From positions 19,055,208 to 19,119,207 of the forward strand of contig NC_031967.2 of NCBI RefSeq assembly GCF_001858045.2: 64,000 nucleotides of DNA, written 5' to 3'. Source of the DNA: Oreochromis niloticus (taxonomy: Eukaryota; Chordata; Actinopteri; Cichliformes; Cichlidae). How positions within the stretch are numbered: the first letter of the stretch is position 1; every line of letters begins with the position of its first letter. The notes under the pieces were generated by a model. It did no database searches. It saw nothing but the letters and a program-made list of their open reading frames with translations, and was not told where the DNA came from. A program made the translations under genes and the position numbers. Below are positions 1 through 10,829 of the stretch, in pieces.

Positions 1-60
1 GTAAATGGACTGGTACTTGTATAGTGCTTTTCTGCTTTACTTGAGTACTCAAACTACTTT
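1..60 (+). repeat. 5' part of an abundant teleost dispersed repeat, cut by the window edge
   Basis: The window opens with gtaaatggactggtacttgt followed by an atagtgctttt block and an actcaaa motif. As I recall it, this is the start of a very common fish dispersed repeat. The left end may lie outside the window. The other half of the same family appears at 31725-31885. The family is recognised from memory, so the boundaries are approximate. Confidence 0.5.
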
Positions 61-194
61 CAATTCAAGTCGGTTTCTATCACAAAAATTGCACCAAATG
101 ATAAAAACAATGGTGCTACATGACAGTTTTGACAGTTTGAGGATCACAGTTTTCTCTTCTCACCGCAGTGTTTTGGACTTTTAATCCATTGGAA

Positions 195-375
195 CCAAAT
201 CAACAGTCACTTCAAGGCTGCTTTTTATATTAAAGTCAATACAACCCACTATTAGCAAGTACTTGGTAACAGTGGGAAGGAAAAACTCCCTTTCAACAGG
301 AAGAAACCTCCGGAAGAAGCGGGCTCAGGGCAGCCATCTGATCTGACCGGCTGGGAGTGATGGGAGGGAGGTGGG
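195..375 (+). repeat. Main teleost dispersed repeat, copy 1 (truncated)
   Basis: The stretch contains the hallmark block of this family, gtgggaaggaaaaactccct, then aacaggaagaaacctccgg, then gctcaggg and a ccggctggg end. It aligns with the longer copy at 15168-15722, including the upstream caacagtcacttcaagg segment. Compared with that copy it lacks both the far 5' end and everything after the ggctggg motif. Other copies are at 18994-19180, 44838-44990 and, inverted, 51532-51707. It has no coding capacity. Confidence 0.75.
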
Positions 376-1613
376 ACAAAACGAATTTCTTGACTTCCAA
401 TGGCAAATAGGGTGGTAAACATATGCAACAAGTCCATCAGTAGGCCACGTCACACCTTGCTGTACCCATTTTTATATGGAGTCTATGGTAAAGACTTGAC
501 AATGTGAGATACATGTCCATTAGCAGGAGTATGAAAAAGAAAACCCACACAGGGGTTATGTTTTCATGTACTTGAATATAATTGACTGTGTTGATTATTT
601 CCTTTTATAAACATATTTAATTACAAAATTCTTTTACTCGATCAAAGCATATTGTTATCTTGTTCTAAGGATGAAAGTGTGCCACCCACACGTGAATGCC
701 CAAAACACAACAGGTAGCTGAAACTTTTTAGTTTGCTGCTTTCAAAATACAAAACACATCACCCGTAACTAAAGGACATGCAATGCACAGGAAAAGGATT
801 TTGCTGGTAACAGTCCCATTGATTCTAGCACAGATGCAACAAGGACAGGAAGGCTTATGGGGCCTGCTATTGAGCATCCTTCAGCCGATTCCATTAAGAA
901 AACGAATGGTTGTCGGGAATGTTTATCAGCAGGGGGAAATGTATTTCTCTGGCAAAGCAGTGCCAGTCTATAAACTGGCACTGCTTTACTAGGTTTAAGA
1001 GGAAGAGACTGGACTAAAGAGGGTTGCAGAGTATGAAGGGCAATGGACTAAGATTCATTATAGCTACAAATTGTGATGTGCTGCCTGCTCCTAGATACTG
1101 CAGTCAAGGTGAAGACTCTACCTGCTGACTTAAGCATAGCTTGAAACAAACAGCTTCCACTGCTTCAAATAACTCTGCATCTATGCTATGCATTAGCATG
1201 TGGTGTATGCGCAATATTGTATTAAAGAGGTGACAAATGATAAATGAAATTCAGTTACTCGTGAAAACTGCTTTGTAAAATCTAAGTCTGGAGAGCCAAT
1301 ACAAATGTGCTGTGGAAAATGGTAAATCTGGTCATAGCAAATATAAATATAATACATGAACCATCAATACTAATGCCTTAAATATAAGGTTTTTATATTG
1401 ATGCTTCCTGTTAATCACATGAGTAGCCCTTTCATGACCTGCTACATACCTCAAGCTATGCACATGTGGACATTCTTGCCTCTACTGGCAAAGGCGATGT
1501 GGGCTCACCAGATCAATATCTGCATAGCCCGTAGGTAATGCAGAGTATAACAACACCCCTTCAGTATTTGAATCGACTGATATGAATCTCATATCGTCCA
1601 AACAACCAGTAAA
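376..1613. other. No gene recognised
   Basis: AT-rich sequence without a recognisable protein or RNA gene. Two overlapping frames of about 70 codons on opposite strands (769-992) run through the hairpin at 954-987 and have no recognisable domain. Confidence 0.5.
954..987. repeat. Perfect 14-bp inverted repeat (hairpin)
   Basis: The arm aaagcagtgccagt at 954-967 is followed by the 6-base spacer ctataa and by its exact reverse complement at 974-987. The stem is too short for a typical animal microRNA precursor. It could be the centre of a worn foldback element. Confidence 0.8.
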
Positions 1614-2078
1614 TATATAACCAGGGGTGCACATAAGTGGTCCGCAGGTGTGCATGCGCTGTCAAAATAAAAGACGCGCACCAGATAAGAAGTTGCAACG
1701 CGTGTTTGCATACATATAAAAGGCACTGTATTTGTCCGCTAGAGTGGGATTTTCACGGCATATTCTGCACCACATCTCTGTGCGTTCATCATTTGTTTGA
1801 AGCCAGCTCACCTCCTGCAACCACTTTTCCGAGAATACGCGCTTCTTTTGCGGTTCGGACTCCTTCTGACATTTCTTTGGAGGTGGAGGAACACCAAAGT
1901 AATTGCTTAAGGGAGCTTGCTTCTTCGACATCTTTTGGAGTTCTAAACAAATGTCTGTCCTCCTCCAGAAAATCTTATGTACGCAAACGCGCGTTACAAC
2001 TTCTTATCTGGTGCACGTCTTTTATTTTGACAGGGCATTCGCACTTGCAGACCACTTATGTGCACCCCTGGTTATAAC
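1614..2078 (-). mobile_element. Non-autonomous hAT transposon, 449 bp, with 95-bp terminal inverted repeats
   Basis: The element proper is 1622-2070. It begins caggggtgcacataagtggt and ends with the inverse of that string. The arms 1622-1716 and 1976-2070 match over about 95 bp with only nine mismatches. The eight bases outside each end, tatataac at 1614-1621 and gttataac at 2071-2078, agree at six positions, as expected for a decayed hAT 8-bp target duplication. A CAGGG-type terminus also fits hAT. The interior keeps only the start of a transposase gene on the minus strand, so this copy is an internal-deletion derivative that would need a transposase supplied in trans. The superfamily is well supported; the family within hAT is not determined. 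Confidence 0.85.
1662..1931 (-). pseudogene. Transposase N-terminal fragment with BED/TTF-type zinc finger (hAT)
   Basis: A 89-codon frame starts at the ATG at 1931 and ends inside the far inverted repeat. The start reads MSKKQAPLSNYFG, which resembles the N-terminus of hAT transposases and of host proteins derived from them, such as ZNF862-like and KIAA1586-like proteins. A lysine-rich stretch follows, then a conserved pattern of W, L and W residues before W-C-R-I-C, the first cysteine pair of a TTF/BED-like finger. The frame then runs into the terminal repeat, so the last 15-20 residues are encoded by repeat sequence. The RNase H-like catalytic core and the dimerisation domain are absent, so no active transposase can be made. 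This is a relic of the 5' coding end, not a functional gene. The assignment rests on remembered family resemblance and on the hAT ends around it. Confidence 0.65.
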
Positions 2079-3766
2079 AGTTCCTCATATAAATTGCACC
2101 GGTTTGGAGAATTGTGTGCACATGTTCTCAGAATTTGCAAGCTTCAATATTCACATGTTTAGTTTAAGTTTATAGACCAAGCTGACAATTACCCACGTGT
2201 CCTCAGTGTGTCATTGCTACTCAATCACTGCACAGTGATAAATATGCCTGTCAAATAGCCGGTGAGAGTCACAAACATTTTAGAAGTTGACATGAAAATC
2301 TGAAAAGTAAATGCAATCGAGTTTAAGGCTGTGATGTTCGTGCACGGCATAAAGTGATGGAAAAAATGGGGAAGTGAGGAGGGTACAGATGGTGTGCTTT
2401 GAGCAACGACTGGTTCACCTTGACCAGTTTTGTGCGAAATAATATGCTATGTTCATTACTTAACATAGAGCAGGGAAGTATATATTCATGTTCATGTTAT
2501 GTGATGATATTAAAGTAAAATAAAAGCAGATTTGAGAATAAAATTCATTTATTTAAAACCAGCGTTTAATGCAATACCGTTTTGTAGCTCACATATCTAC
2601 CACTGAAGTGATGTTTGCCAAAAACTCGTAGGGTTAAAACATAATATCCACCATCAGGTCAAATGTAATCAGGGAAAATAGTAATTCACTAAGAAGCTTA
2701 TTGTCAAAAAAGAATGAAATATATTACAAGAAGCTTTCGGTTGATTAAATCCAGGAATTTGTTGTTTTGCAGTCATCATTGTGGACATGTTCGCTGACGG
2801 CAACATCTGTTACCAGTTTTCACCACATATCACGGAACAGTAACGAGCCTGAAGTCACACAAAGGAGTCAGTGAACTATTGTACTCCAACCTGCGGAACA
2901 ATTAATTACTGCCAGTGTGGTATGATGTGTAAATGAAATAAATTTCCCATCAAATTATCTTGGGAGATATCAAGCAACTGAACTGCAGAGAGGAGTGCTG
3001 AGCATCAGCAGGCAAGGGGAAAGAGTTGATGCTTTGAATAATTGCAGCGATGTTGTCGGCGGTAACAAAGAAATATACATAAAAATGGGAGGAGTAACAC
3101 CTTTTTCGTTAATCTGCTTTCCTATCCTCCTTAACAACATTAACAGCATCACAGCAGCTGTGAGCAGCATTTCAATATGATGAAATGAATATGTGTGGGC
3201 TCAAATAGCATTGCCAGCCAAGTCTGCACTTTGGAGCTTTATAGCTTTCTAGACATTGCTTTCATTTGAAGGCCCACTTTACTTTGGTTCACACTTGACT
3301 ACTTTCACATTTATTGCTGTTTTCAGCCACAATGGGTAGAAATCACTTAAAAGAGCACTATTTGTTCAGTACCAAAAACTAGAGGGGAAAAAAATCTGAA
3401 TATTTTGTAAAGGTAATGTAGCGTCTAGCTGCTAAAACGTAACATACAAAAGTATTTCCCTCCAGTTTAGGTAGAAACCAAAAGGGGAGTGAGTAATGCT
3501 AAAGTAACTTAAGGCCCAAACACTTGGACCTATGAGTAGTTAGGCCTTAGTCACACAGGCTTAGAGACTGGTGGTTTCATAAGAAAAAAACTGCATTCCC
3601 CAACAGGTTGGTAAGTGATTGCAACAAAAACCAAAAACCTCCTTGCAATTGCTGTGGTTGCTTTGATTCTAACAAATTCCTTTAGTAAAACTGACACTTT
3701 TCAAAAGACACACCTTTTGCTTTGAAGATAAAGAGTCTCCGTCGCACTTTCCACAGTTTCACTACT
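2079..3766. other. No gene recognised
   Basis: AT-rich sequence. Two 61-66 codon frames on opposite strands at 2970-3180 overlap and look like chance frames. I see no repeat family that I can name. Confidence 0.5.
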
Positions 3767-4013
3767 TACTTAGCAAGTATTAAAGGTTGATTCTGTTCAT
3801 CTGGACGTAGAGTTTTCAATGGAAGAAACATTTCGTCACTCATCCAAGTAACTTCTTTGGTCGGACTTCTTCAATCCAGTGACTGAAGAAGTCACCTGGA
3901 TGAGTGACGAAATGTTTCTTCCATTGAAAACTCTACGTCCAGATGAACAGAATCAACCTTTGGGATTTACCTACCTGGATGATTGAGCGTGCATCAAGAC
4001 TACTTAGCAAGTA
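3767..4013 (+). mobile_element. Short Penelope-like foldback insertion with 13-bp target duplication
   Basis: The insertion 3780-4000 is bracketed by the direct repeat tacttagcaagta at 3767-3779 and 4001-4013. Inside it, 3783-3846 is the exact reverse complement of 3897-3960 (64 bp without a mismatch), with weaker pairing further in. The right arm carries ctggatgagtgacgaaatg, and the insertion ends with acctggatgattgagcgtgc, which I recognise as the terminal part of teleost Penelope-like retroelements. A related end sits at 44813-44838. No reverse transcriptase or endonuclease sequence is present, so this is a terminal-repeat-only copy. Long variable target duplications fit Penelope-like elements. 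Confidence 0.7.
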
Positions 4014-4152
4014 GTTGCTGAACAAGTTGACGTCTTCCAAGCAAACTAAAGTTAACAGTAACAAGCTGTTAGCAACCAAATCAAACACAAGGAGGTTTTC
4101 AGTGATTGCGACCAATTTACTCTTGTGACAGCAAGCAACATCCAGCAAGGAC

Positions 4153-4170
4153 TCCCCGACCAGTCGGGGA
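4153..4170. repeat. Small perfect inverted repeat
   Basis: tccccgac at 4153-4160 and gtcgggga at 4163-4170 are exact inverses, separated by two bases. Confidence 0.8.
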
Positions 4171-4193
4171 ATATACTTTTTTCCCCAGACACT

Positions 4194-4751
4194 GAGGCCA
4201 TGTCCACACTAATACGTCTTCGTTTGAAAACACATCTTTTTCTCTCCGTTTTGGCCTTCCGTCCACACTGAGACGGCGTTTTTGGTCAAGGAAAACTGAG
4301 CTTTTTGAAAACGCTGTCCAAAGTGGATAAATTTAAACAACATTTTCGCGTCGCAGTGTGGACTTCGAAAACGATGACGCATTTTAGTCATACGACGCAG
4401 TCATGTGACCAGTTCAACTAAGGTGGAGGACGGCATCGTACAGCAGATGGTTTTTTTTGCTCTCAATTTTGACAGCCCTATTAAAGATTAATATCGGTTT
4501 GCACATGCTCCAAATAAAAGTCTGCACTTTTCCTCCACATTTTGCCGTGACGTTTCAAACAGCTGAAAAGTAAACAAACTGCAGACGAAATGACGCAGGT
4601 CGAATCATCTTAGGTTTCACGCATGCACAGTACAGGAACATAGCATTTTCAGTGTTGATGAAACTGATTCAAAACAATAGTGTGGACGTGAAGTGTTTTT
4701 AGACGAAAACGCTGTTTTCAAATTTATCCGGATTAGTGTAGACGTAGCCTG
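4194..4751. mobile_element. MITE-like non-autonomous DNA transposon, about 560 bp
   Basis: The left end reads ggccatgtccacactaatac. The right end, reverse complemented, reads caggctacgtctacactaat, so the ends form a diverged inverted repeat of about 20 bp. Several subterminal phrases, such as cgttttcaaa and its inverse, also recur towards both ends. The 60-codon minus frame at 4209-4391 is simply the subterminal region and has no domain. I cannot see a convincing target duplication. The CAGGC terminus would suit hAT, but that is only a guess. Confidence 0.6.
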
Positions 4752-7574
4752 ATAGTTGCCAGGCAGTAGCTAAGTGGTCACTAAGCCTGGGTGATTGTGG
4801 CTTTAGGTGGTAATGCTGCCACTGAGCAACAAAGTTTGATGTCACACACAAGTTTATACCATTAATAAGTAGCTCAGGAGCTTTTTAGATTAGCATGAAG
4901 ATGGAAAACACACACACTCACATAAACTTGCCACTAAAAAAAAGATACAATGTGACAATTTGAGCATTAACATACTATAATTGTGTTTGCAGCTTTGAGC
5001 ACCATTCATCTACCAAAGCGCTGATAGTGTTTATTAAATGGTACAAAACATTACCAAATTAACTTATTTGGTAAAATAAAATTACTTATTTTTCTATTTT
5101 CTTTCCACTGATCTTTCCAGCAATGCCATAAACACTCATTTAACACTCCTTCCTAATTATTCTGCCTTCATATAACAAGTGGGAAAAGTATGCCGATACG
5201 TTTCAGCTGTGCCTTTAATTCATTTCAGCTCGTTCCTGGTATTTTATAGTAGCCTTACAGGGCACGCGTATCTGTTATCACGTTAGTGATCAGCTTCAGT
5301 GGGTCAGCCCGGCAGATGCTGGTAGATGACAGGAAAGGTGAAACTCCACGCACTTACAATTTGGACAACTGTTTAATAGAAAAAGCAGAGCATGACCACG
5401 TCAAGATAGTATTTGTTCTAAAAGAATGTCATTTCACTATTTATGTTGAATTTAAATGTTTCTATCTCCACAGTTTCCCACTTGGTAGCCAAAGAAATAT
5501 AGGATAGTCAGTCGAGATAGGAATTTACATGATTGTTATCTTTCAAAATGGGCTAAAAATGAGGTATCCTACAAGAACAATAGCTTGTTGTTTCTCTTCC
5601 GTCAAATGCAACCAGGCAAAAAGAAAAGTGGGTGTTTTCTCCTGCAGACAGGGCCCCTTAGCAGCTCATGTCCCAGAGGGCCAGTCTAAGTAGTGTTTTG
5701 AGACAAGATGCTCTAGGATTTATCCCCAGGGAGAAGGTAGCTGGCAGCCCAGTGGGCCAACCATATAGCTCTCTCACTGCAGCTGTGGAAAAAAAATGGC
5801 TTAGCTTTGCAGGAGATATAAATTGATTTTACTTACAGTATATGTAGAGTATATTTACAGCAAGCTGCTAAAACAGAAAAGATAGCTTCTCATGTATAAC
5901 TTGGTCATGGCACAACTGATTGGAGCTTACGTGTGTGTATGGATCTATGAAAGTAACTGATTGTTTTTTTTGTGGGATATTCACAAATTCACTATACAGC
6001 TTGTTTATTAGCACGTGTGTGTATTCAGTCAACACGCTGAAGACTAATTTGGTTATTATTATTGGTCGTGTTATAGTAAGTTTAACTTTTCATCGGGAAA
6101 ATGTACTCACTCATAGACTGAAAACGGAAATAAGAAGCCAAATGTGTGGGTTTTTTTGCTTTTTTGTTAATACTTCCTTCATAACTTCCTGTTTTATTTT
6201 ACGTTTTTAACATACTGTATTTTAATGTATCCTTTTTTTGTGCCTTTGTTGGTTTTTTTCCTGACAGTTTTTTGTTCAGTCATCCAAATAGCAATCTTAG
6301 TAGCCCACTTACCGATCAGCCAGATCAATGACAGCATTTCAGTGGTTTTTATTATGGCTGTTTATGGTTCACCCACAGCAGTTCACCTCCCATTTTCCAC
6401 ATTTTCTTTGTACTTCCTGCATTCAGGCTTTCGAGCCATTCCTAATTGTCTTTATCTCGTTTTTCAGTTGGAGATTCGTTGTGTATCACCACTGTTTCCT
6501 CAGCCTTATTTTCTCGCCTTGTACAGTTCTTGGTAAAAGTTTGTGTTTTCCATGTTTCTTTTGTTTTTGTCATATGTGATTTATTTGTCGCACTGACTGA
6601 GCATGAGTCATGGCTATGTTGAAAATGATTTAGATTCAGGTCATGTACTCTATCCAAATCTTTAAAATGCATTATTGCATTGTATTAATTCAGAAGACTG
6701 TTTAATTCCAGAAAGCATTTGGGAGATTTGTTGAACAGTTTGGCTTCTTCACTTGCCAAAAATTTAAGGTCACTTTTCATTAGACATCTAAAAGACAAAA
6801 GCTAAAACTGATTTGGTGATTTTTAAATGTGGTCCCCATTGTTAATTTTTAAATCTAAAAAATTTTAGTCTGCAACTCAGATGTGTCATTCTTTTCAAGC
6901 CAAAGTTTTAGCTTTTGGGCCTCAGGCTAAACACTAATTGAAAATAGTTTATTACCACATTAAAGAACAGGAATTACTTTCATGTTAAGCTTTTGTAATC
7001 TTTGACCTTATCAGCAGCGACAGAAAAGTAAAAACTCTGTGACGAGCTGCTTTTCATCTTTGAAACCACCTTTTTCTGTTGAGATCAAGGACACTAATGT
7101 GGCTAAGTAAGCTAAGCAACAACTTCCCTGCAGTGTACTGTGATACAGGAGCATAAAACTCTTGATTAAATGTTAAAGTTCATTCTAACTCATGTCCACA
7201 TGCAAATACTCTTGACACCACTGTGTAGAATTTTTGAGTTGCCCCTCATTTATTTATATGTTGCCTCCAAGGATTCAGACTTTCTTGTAATCTTTGTTGT
7301 CAAGTGGCTCTAGTGGTCTCGACCAATGGCTCTACAGGTTTTCTGAAGGTCTTTAAAGTCTTTCTTTAGACAGTTGCTATAACTGACCAACAAACATCTT
7401 TGTTTTAATTAAATAACTAATTAATTTCTGTTATGCCATTTAACATTTCACATGTTGATGAATCATTCAAGCAGAAAAAGCCACCCAATTCATGGCATGA
7501 ACTAGGTTGGTGTCAACAACTTAGCAATGAAACCTTTTTAAATATTTTTTTTGACAAGGCATGACATAAAAGCA
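4752..7574. other. No gene recognised
   Basis: AT-rich sequence. The region 6130-6600 is very T-rich on the plus strand, and the hydrophobic frames there (6225-6579) reflect that composition. I see no splice-like exon or named repeat. Confidence 0.5.
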
Positions 7575-8331
7575 ATTTTCATTTTCTTTTATTTAATCTA
7601 TGAAAATGTCAAAAATAACACAGTTTGAGGTACATAAAATAGCATTTTTCCAGCAACAAGGTGATCCTAAAACAGCTACTTGCCAAAAACTCGTCTGTGC
7701 AACAATTGAAGAAAACTAATTGAGTGGAGGACTAAAGAAGAAGGTGCAGGACTAAAAAACTATCTGTAGCAGATGAACAGTATCTTAAAGTTATGACCTT
7801 AAGAAATAGGGGGGTGGGGGTCAATGAACTTATGGTTTGGGGCTGCGTTTCAGACAGTGGAGTTGGCGATTTTGTGAAAATTGAAACATAGGATACCATC
7901 TGGAAGAGTTTGATTGTTAACAGGTTCATTTTTTTTTTACAAATGATCCCAAACACACTGCCAATGCAGTAAAAACACACCTGGATATAAAAGCACAGAA
8001 TGGGAAACTATCAGTCATGGACAGGCCTCCCCAGAGCCGCAACCTCAACATTGTTTTAACAGTGTGGGATCATCTCAACACAGAACAGAAGGAAAGGCCG
8101 AAACATCCAAAGAAGAGCTTTGGATGTCCTTCAGGAAGTTTCGAGAAGTATTCCTGAAGACTACTTAAACAAATGACAAGAAAGCTGCCTGAGAGAGTTC
8201 AGGCTGTGTTGATGAATAAAGGTGGTCATAACAAACTTTGACTTTTAAGCTCATTAGAATTGTCTTGACCTTAAACACTCAAGCTAAATATAAAGAAATA
8301 AAGAGCGACTCGAGACTTTTGCACAGCTCTG
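7575..8331 (+). mobile_element. Decayed Tc1-like transposon, family A, copy 1
   Basis: The 3' half reads as a broken Tc1-like transposase. The block after 7939 encodes N-D-P-K-H-T-A-N, which contains the second catalytic aspartate of the DDE triad. The block near 8030 corresponds to S-P-D-L-N-I-I-E-x-V-W-D-H-L of the family but reads S-R-N-L-N-I-V-L-T-V-W-D-H-L, so the catalytic glutamate is now leucine. The C-terminal tail E-E-L-W follows with frameshifts. The element ends at cgagacttttgcacagctct, the inverted-repeat terminus of this family. It aligns with the copy at 27240-27762 from the aacacagtttgag phrase onward. The 5' end is approximate because the N-terminal part is unrecognisable. 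Confidence 0.75.
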
Positions 8332-10796
8332 CATATTTCTTTCTTTATTTGAACTTTTCTCATCCACTTCATTTTGTTCCTCCAGCATACGTGTTTATTT
8401 ACATTCAATGACAGTTACATGATTGTCAGTCCCTGTGAGTTTTCCTGGTTGGCATACAGATTTCCTGATTGTCCAAGGGAAGTGATGAGCTGCTTATTCT
8501 CTGAGCTCGACAGCACAACGCCCGGAGCTATTCAGTATGCAAACAAACAATTGACATGGCCGCTCGACAAGGTGCCACTGGGGATTCCCCTTCAGCTAGC
8601 GCAGCAGGAGCAGGTATAATGTCATGCCTTGCCTGGGCCTTTAAAAATACACTCAGATAGACACGTCCTGCTTCTAAAAAATGACTTCCCTGCAGGCCTG
8701 TCAGAGGGCAACAACACTGAATTAAAAAAAAATAAAGCCAAAAGCACATGAAAAAGAAATCAGGAGACCTGTTGTTTGTTTGTTTTGCATAGATATAGAG
8801 CGAAGGAGTACATAATACCAAATGATGCTTGCTTGACATACTGTTGTCTGTCTGTCATTGATAAAAGTTGGGAGCACAGATATTTAAATGTGACGCTGGG
8901 ATGTTTTTCTCCTATCAGGATAACTGTCTGATCGGGATTTGCTGGTTGGAATCACATGAAAACAAATCTACAGGCTTGGGTTGCTCACAAATTACAGCGG
9001 CACATTTCTGCTTTGCCTTTTCTGAGACGCTGCAGATCATACCCTAATCCCTCTGTGCTGTCTATGCAAATCACATGTCGCCGGGTTGATATCCATTATC
9101 CTGCTAGGCTCTGGCTGGACATGAAGCTCTCTTGTTGTTTACATCAACTCTGACTCAGAGGACTATCGGGTTTATGCAGCAACGTTGTGTGGGAGTGAAG
9201 GAGATACAGTAACAAAGCCATCTGAGTAAACTGGCCTGAATCAAATATACTGTATCTTTGTCCTTCATTGCTCATTGATACTGACATTTCTATTACCCCA
9301 TGCTCTTTGTGTTGAACTCCAGCCACAATCAAAGCCAGAGAAATTACTCGAGCAATCATCTGCTAAAGGCATAAATACCGACACTCATTTACCTTGTTCT
9401 GCACACGAAGGATCTTTATATTTGGAAATTCTCACCATGTTTTCAATTTAGATAACCCAGTCTAATGGCTCAAATGTGTATGTATATGTAAGCTGTGAAG
9501 ATTTAAAGGACGAAATGAAGGAAGTGATCGAGAAATCATATTTGACAGGTTTTGTTCTTTGGGCAGAGGGAAATGGAAAGGACCCATGAAGGGAAATGAA
9601 ATGGATAAAACAGACATGTTCATTTTCTCTGAAGAACTGAGGTGCCGAACTTTCTTCTTTCAAGTCAAACACAATTTACTTCAACTTTGATTTAATTCAC
9701 TCCAGTCGCAGAAATTCAGGGTGTAAACCAACCGTCTGCCAGTGTTATTGTATTACTCCAGCGTGTTCTTACTGAATATGAAATGTTGTGAAAGGGAATA
9801 CTGAGGCAGTAATATGTATATATCTACATTTTCCTCTTGTTTTGCATCCAAATGTCCTTTAGCGTCTGCTGCCAGCGGTAGATTTCCTCCCTTTTTCTAC
9901 GAGAGGTCTTTCGCTCAGAGAGACAAACAGGAATGCCGGTGCCGCAGCAGATGTTTGATCTACAGTTACTGTAAATATGACTCGCACTTTCTGGATGCAG
10001 TAATAAATATTAGCAGCGTTATTTGCTTGCTGTAATATGACCTCTTGCAAATAGATAAACACAAATAGTTTGCCTCGTCCTCATCGCCGAGCGTCAGCTC
10101 TGTAATACCACTGTCACATACAGTCACTTTGAAAATAAATACGGGCTGATATTGGTTCGTCGTAAAGATGTGGCGTTTGCAGAATTACCGAGAGGGATCG
10201 GAGGACGTAAATGGGATTTAAAGGCTGCAGTTTGCACATTAATTTTTCAATTAAATTTTAATTACAGTTTCAAGGAAAAGTCTTTGGAATTACGAGGCTT
10301 TCGGAATTGATTGCTCATAAGATGTGATCTGATTGTCATCTAAGTCGCAAATCTAGACAAACTCAATTTGACTAAACTAATAATGCACAAACACTCATAC
10401 TTTTCTTGTCTTTACTGAAGACAGCAGCAACCTCTATCAGAAGTTTCCCAAAGCTTCTTGGAGTCTTGCATGGGAAGGTGTTGTTTTGGACTACTCCTCC
10501 CACAAAACCCATAAGTTTGTTCAGCAGTATGTGTGGGGTATATCGATGGAACAATCCTATAACACAACTTGAGTTAAGTTTGCTTATTTACTTGTATGCT
10601 CGGGCTTATTGTCCTCTAAGCTTCAGGTCATGGACTGCTGCCCTGACACTCCTGTTCTTTATACAATTGTGAATTGATTGCAAGGTGTCCATGCTCCCTC
10701 AGCCGACACAGCTGAGTTGAGATTTTGGTGCAATGCAGTACTCTTTTTCCTCCAAACACAGCCCTTAACTTGTTTTTTTTTTTCTTTTCTCCACAG
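8332..10796. other. No gene recognised; contains an ATTA-rich block
   Basis: No protein or RNA gene seen. At 10237-10266 there is a dense cluster of TAAT/ATTA cores (cattaatttt, caattaaatt, ttaattacag), which are homeodomain-type binding cores. The surrounding 9.8-10.3 kb is less AT-rich than its neighbours. Whether it is conserved cannot be judged here. Confidence 0.45.
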
Positions 10797-10829
10797 GATA
10801 TTATCCAGGAAGTGTTGACGAACATACAG
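10797..10829 (+). other. Candidate host exon (33 bp), unconfirmed
   Basis: A long pyrimidine run ending in tcttttctccacag (to 10796) is a good splice acceptor by eye. It is followed by 33 bases that are open as 11 codons (D-I-I-Q-E-V-L-T-N-I-Q) and by cag/gtgttt, a usable donor. If that donor is ignored, the frame continues to a stop near 10905, and an aataaa polyadenylation-type hexamer lies near 10930. I do not recognise the peptide. Chance is a real possibility, because such acceptors are common in AT-rich fish DNA. Confidence 0.12.

Noticed and set aside
6225..6579. Two overlapping hydrophobic frames that look like membrane proteins
   Set aside because: They arise from a T-rich plus strand. 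Phe/Leu/Cys-rich peptides in two frames at once indicate composition, not coding.
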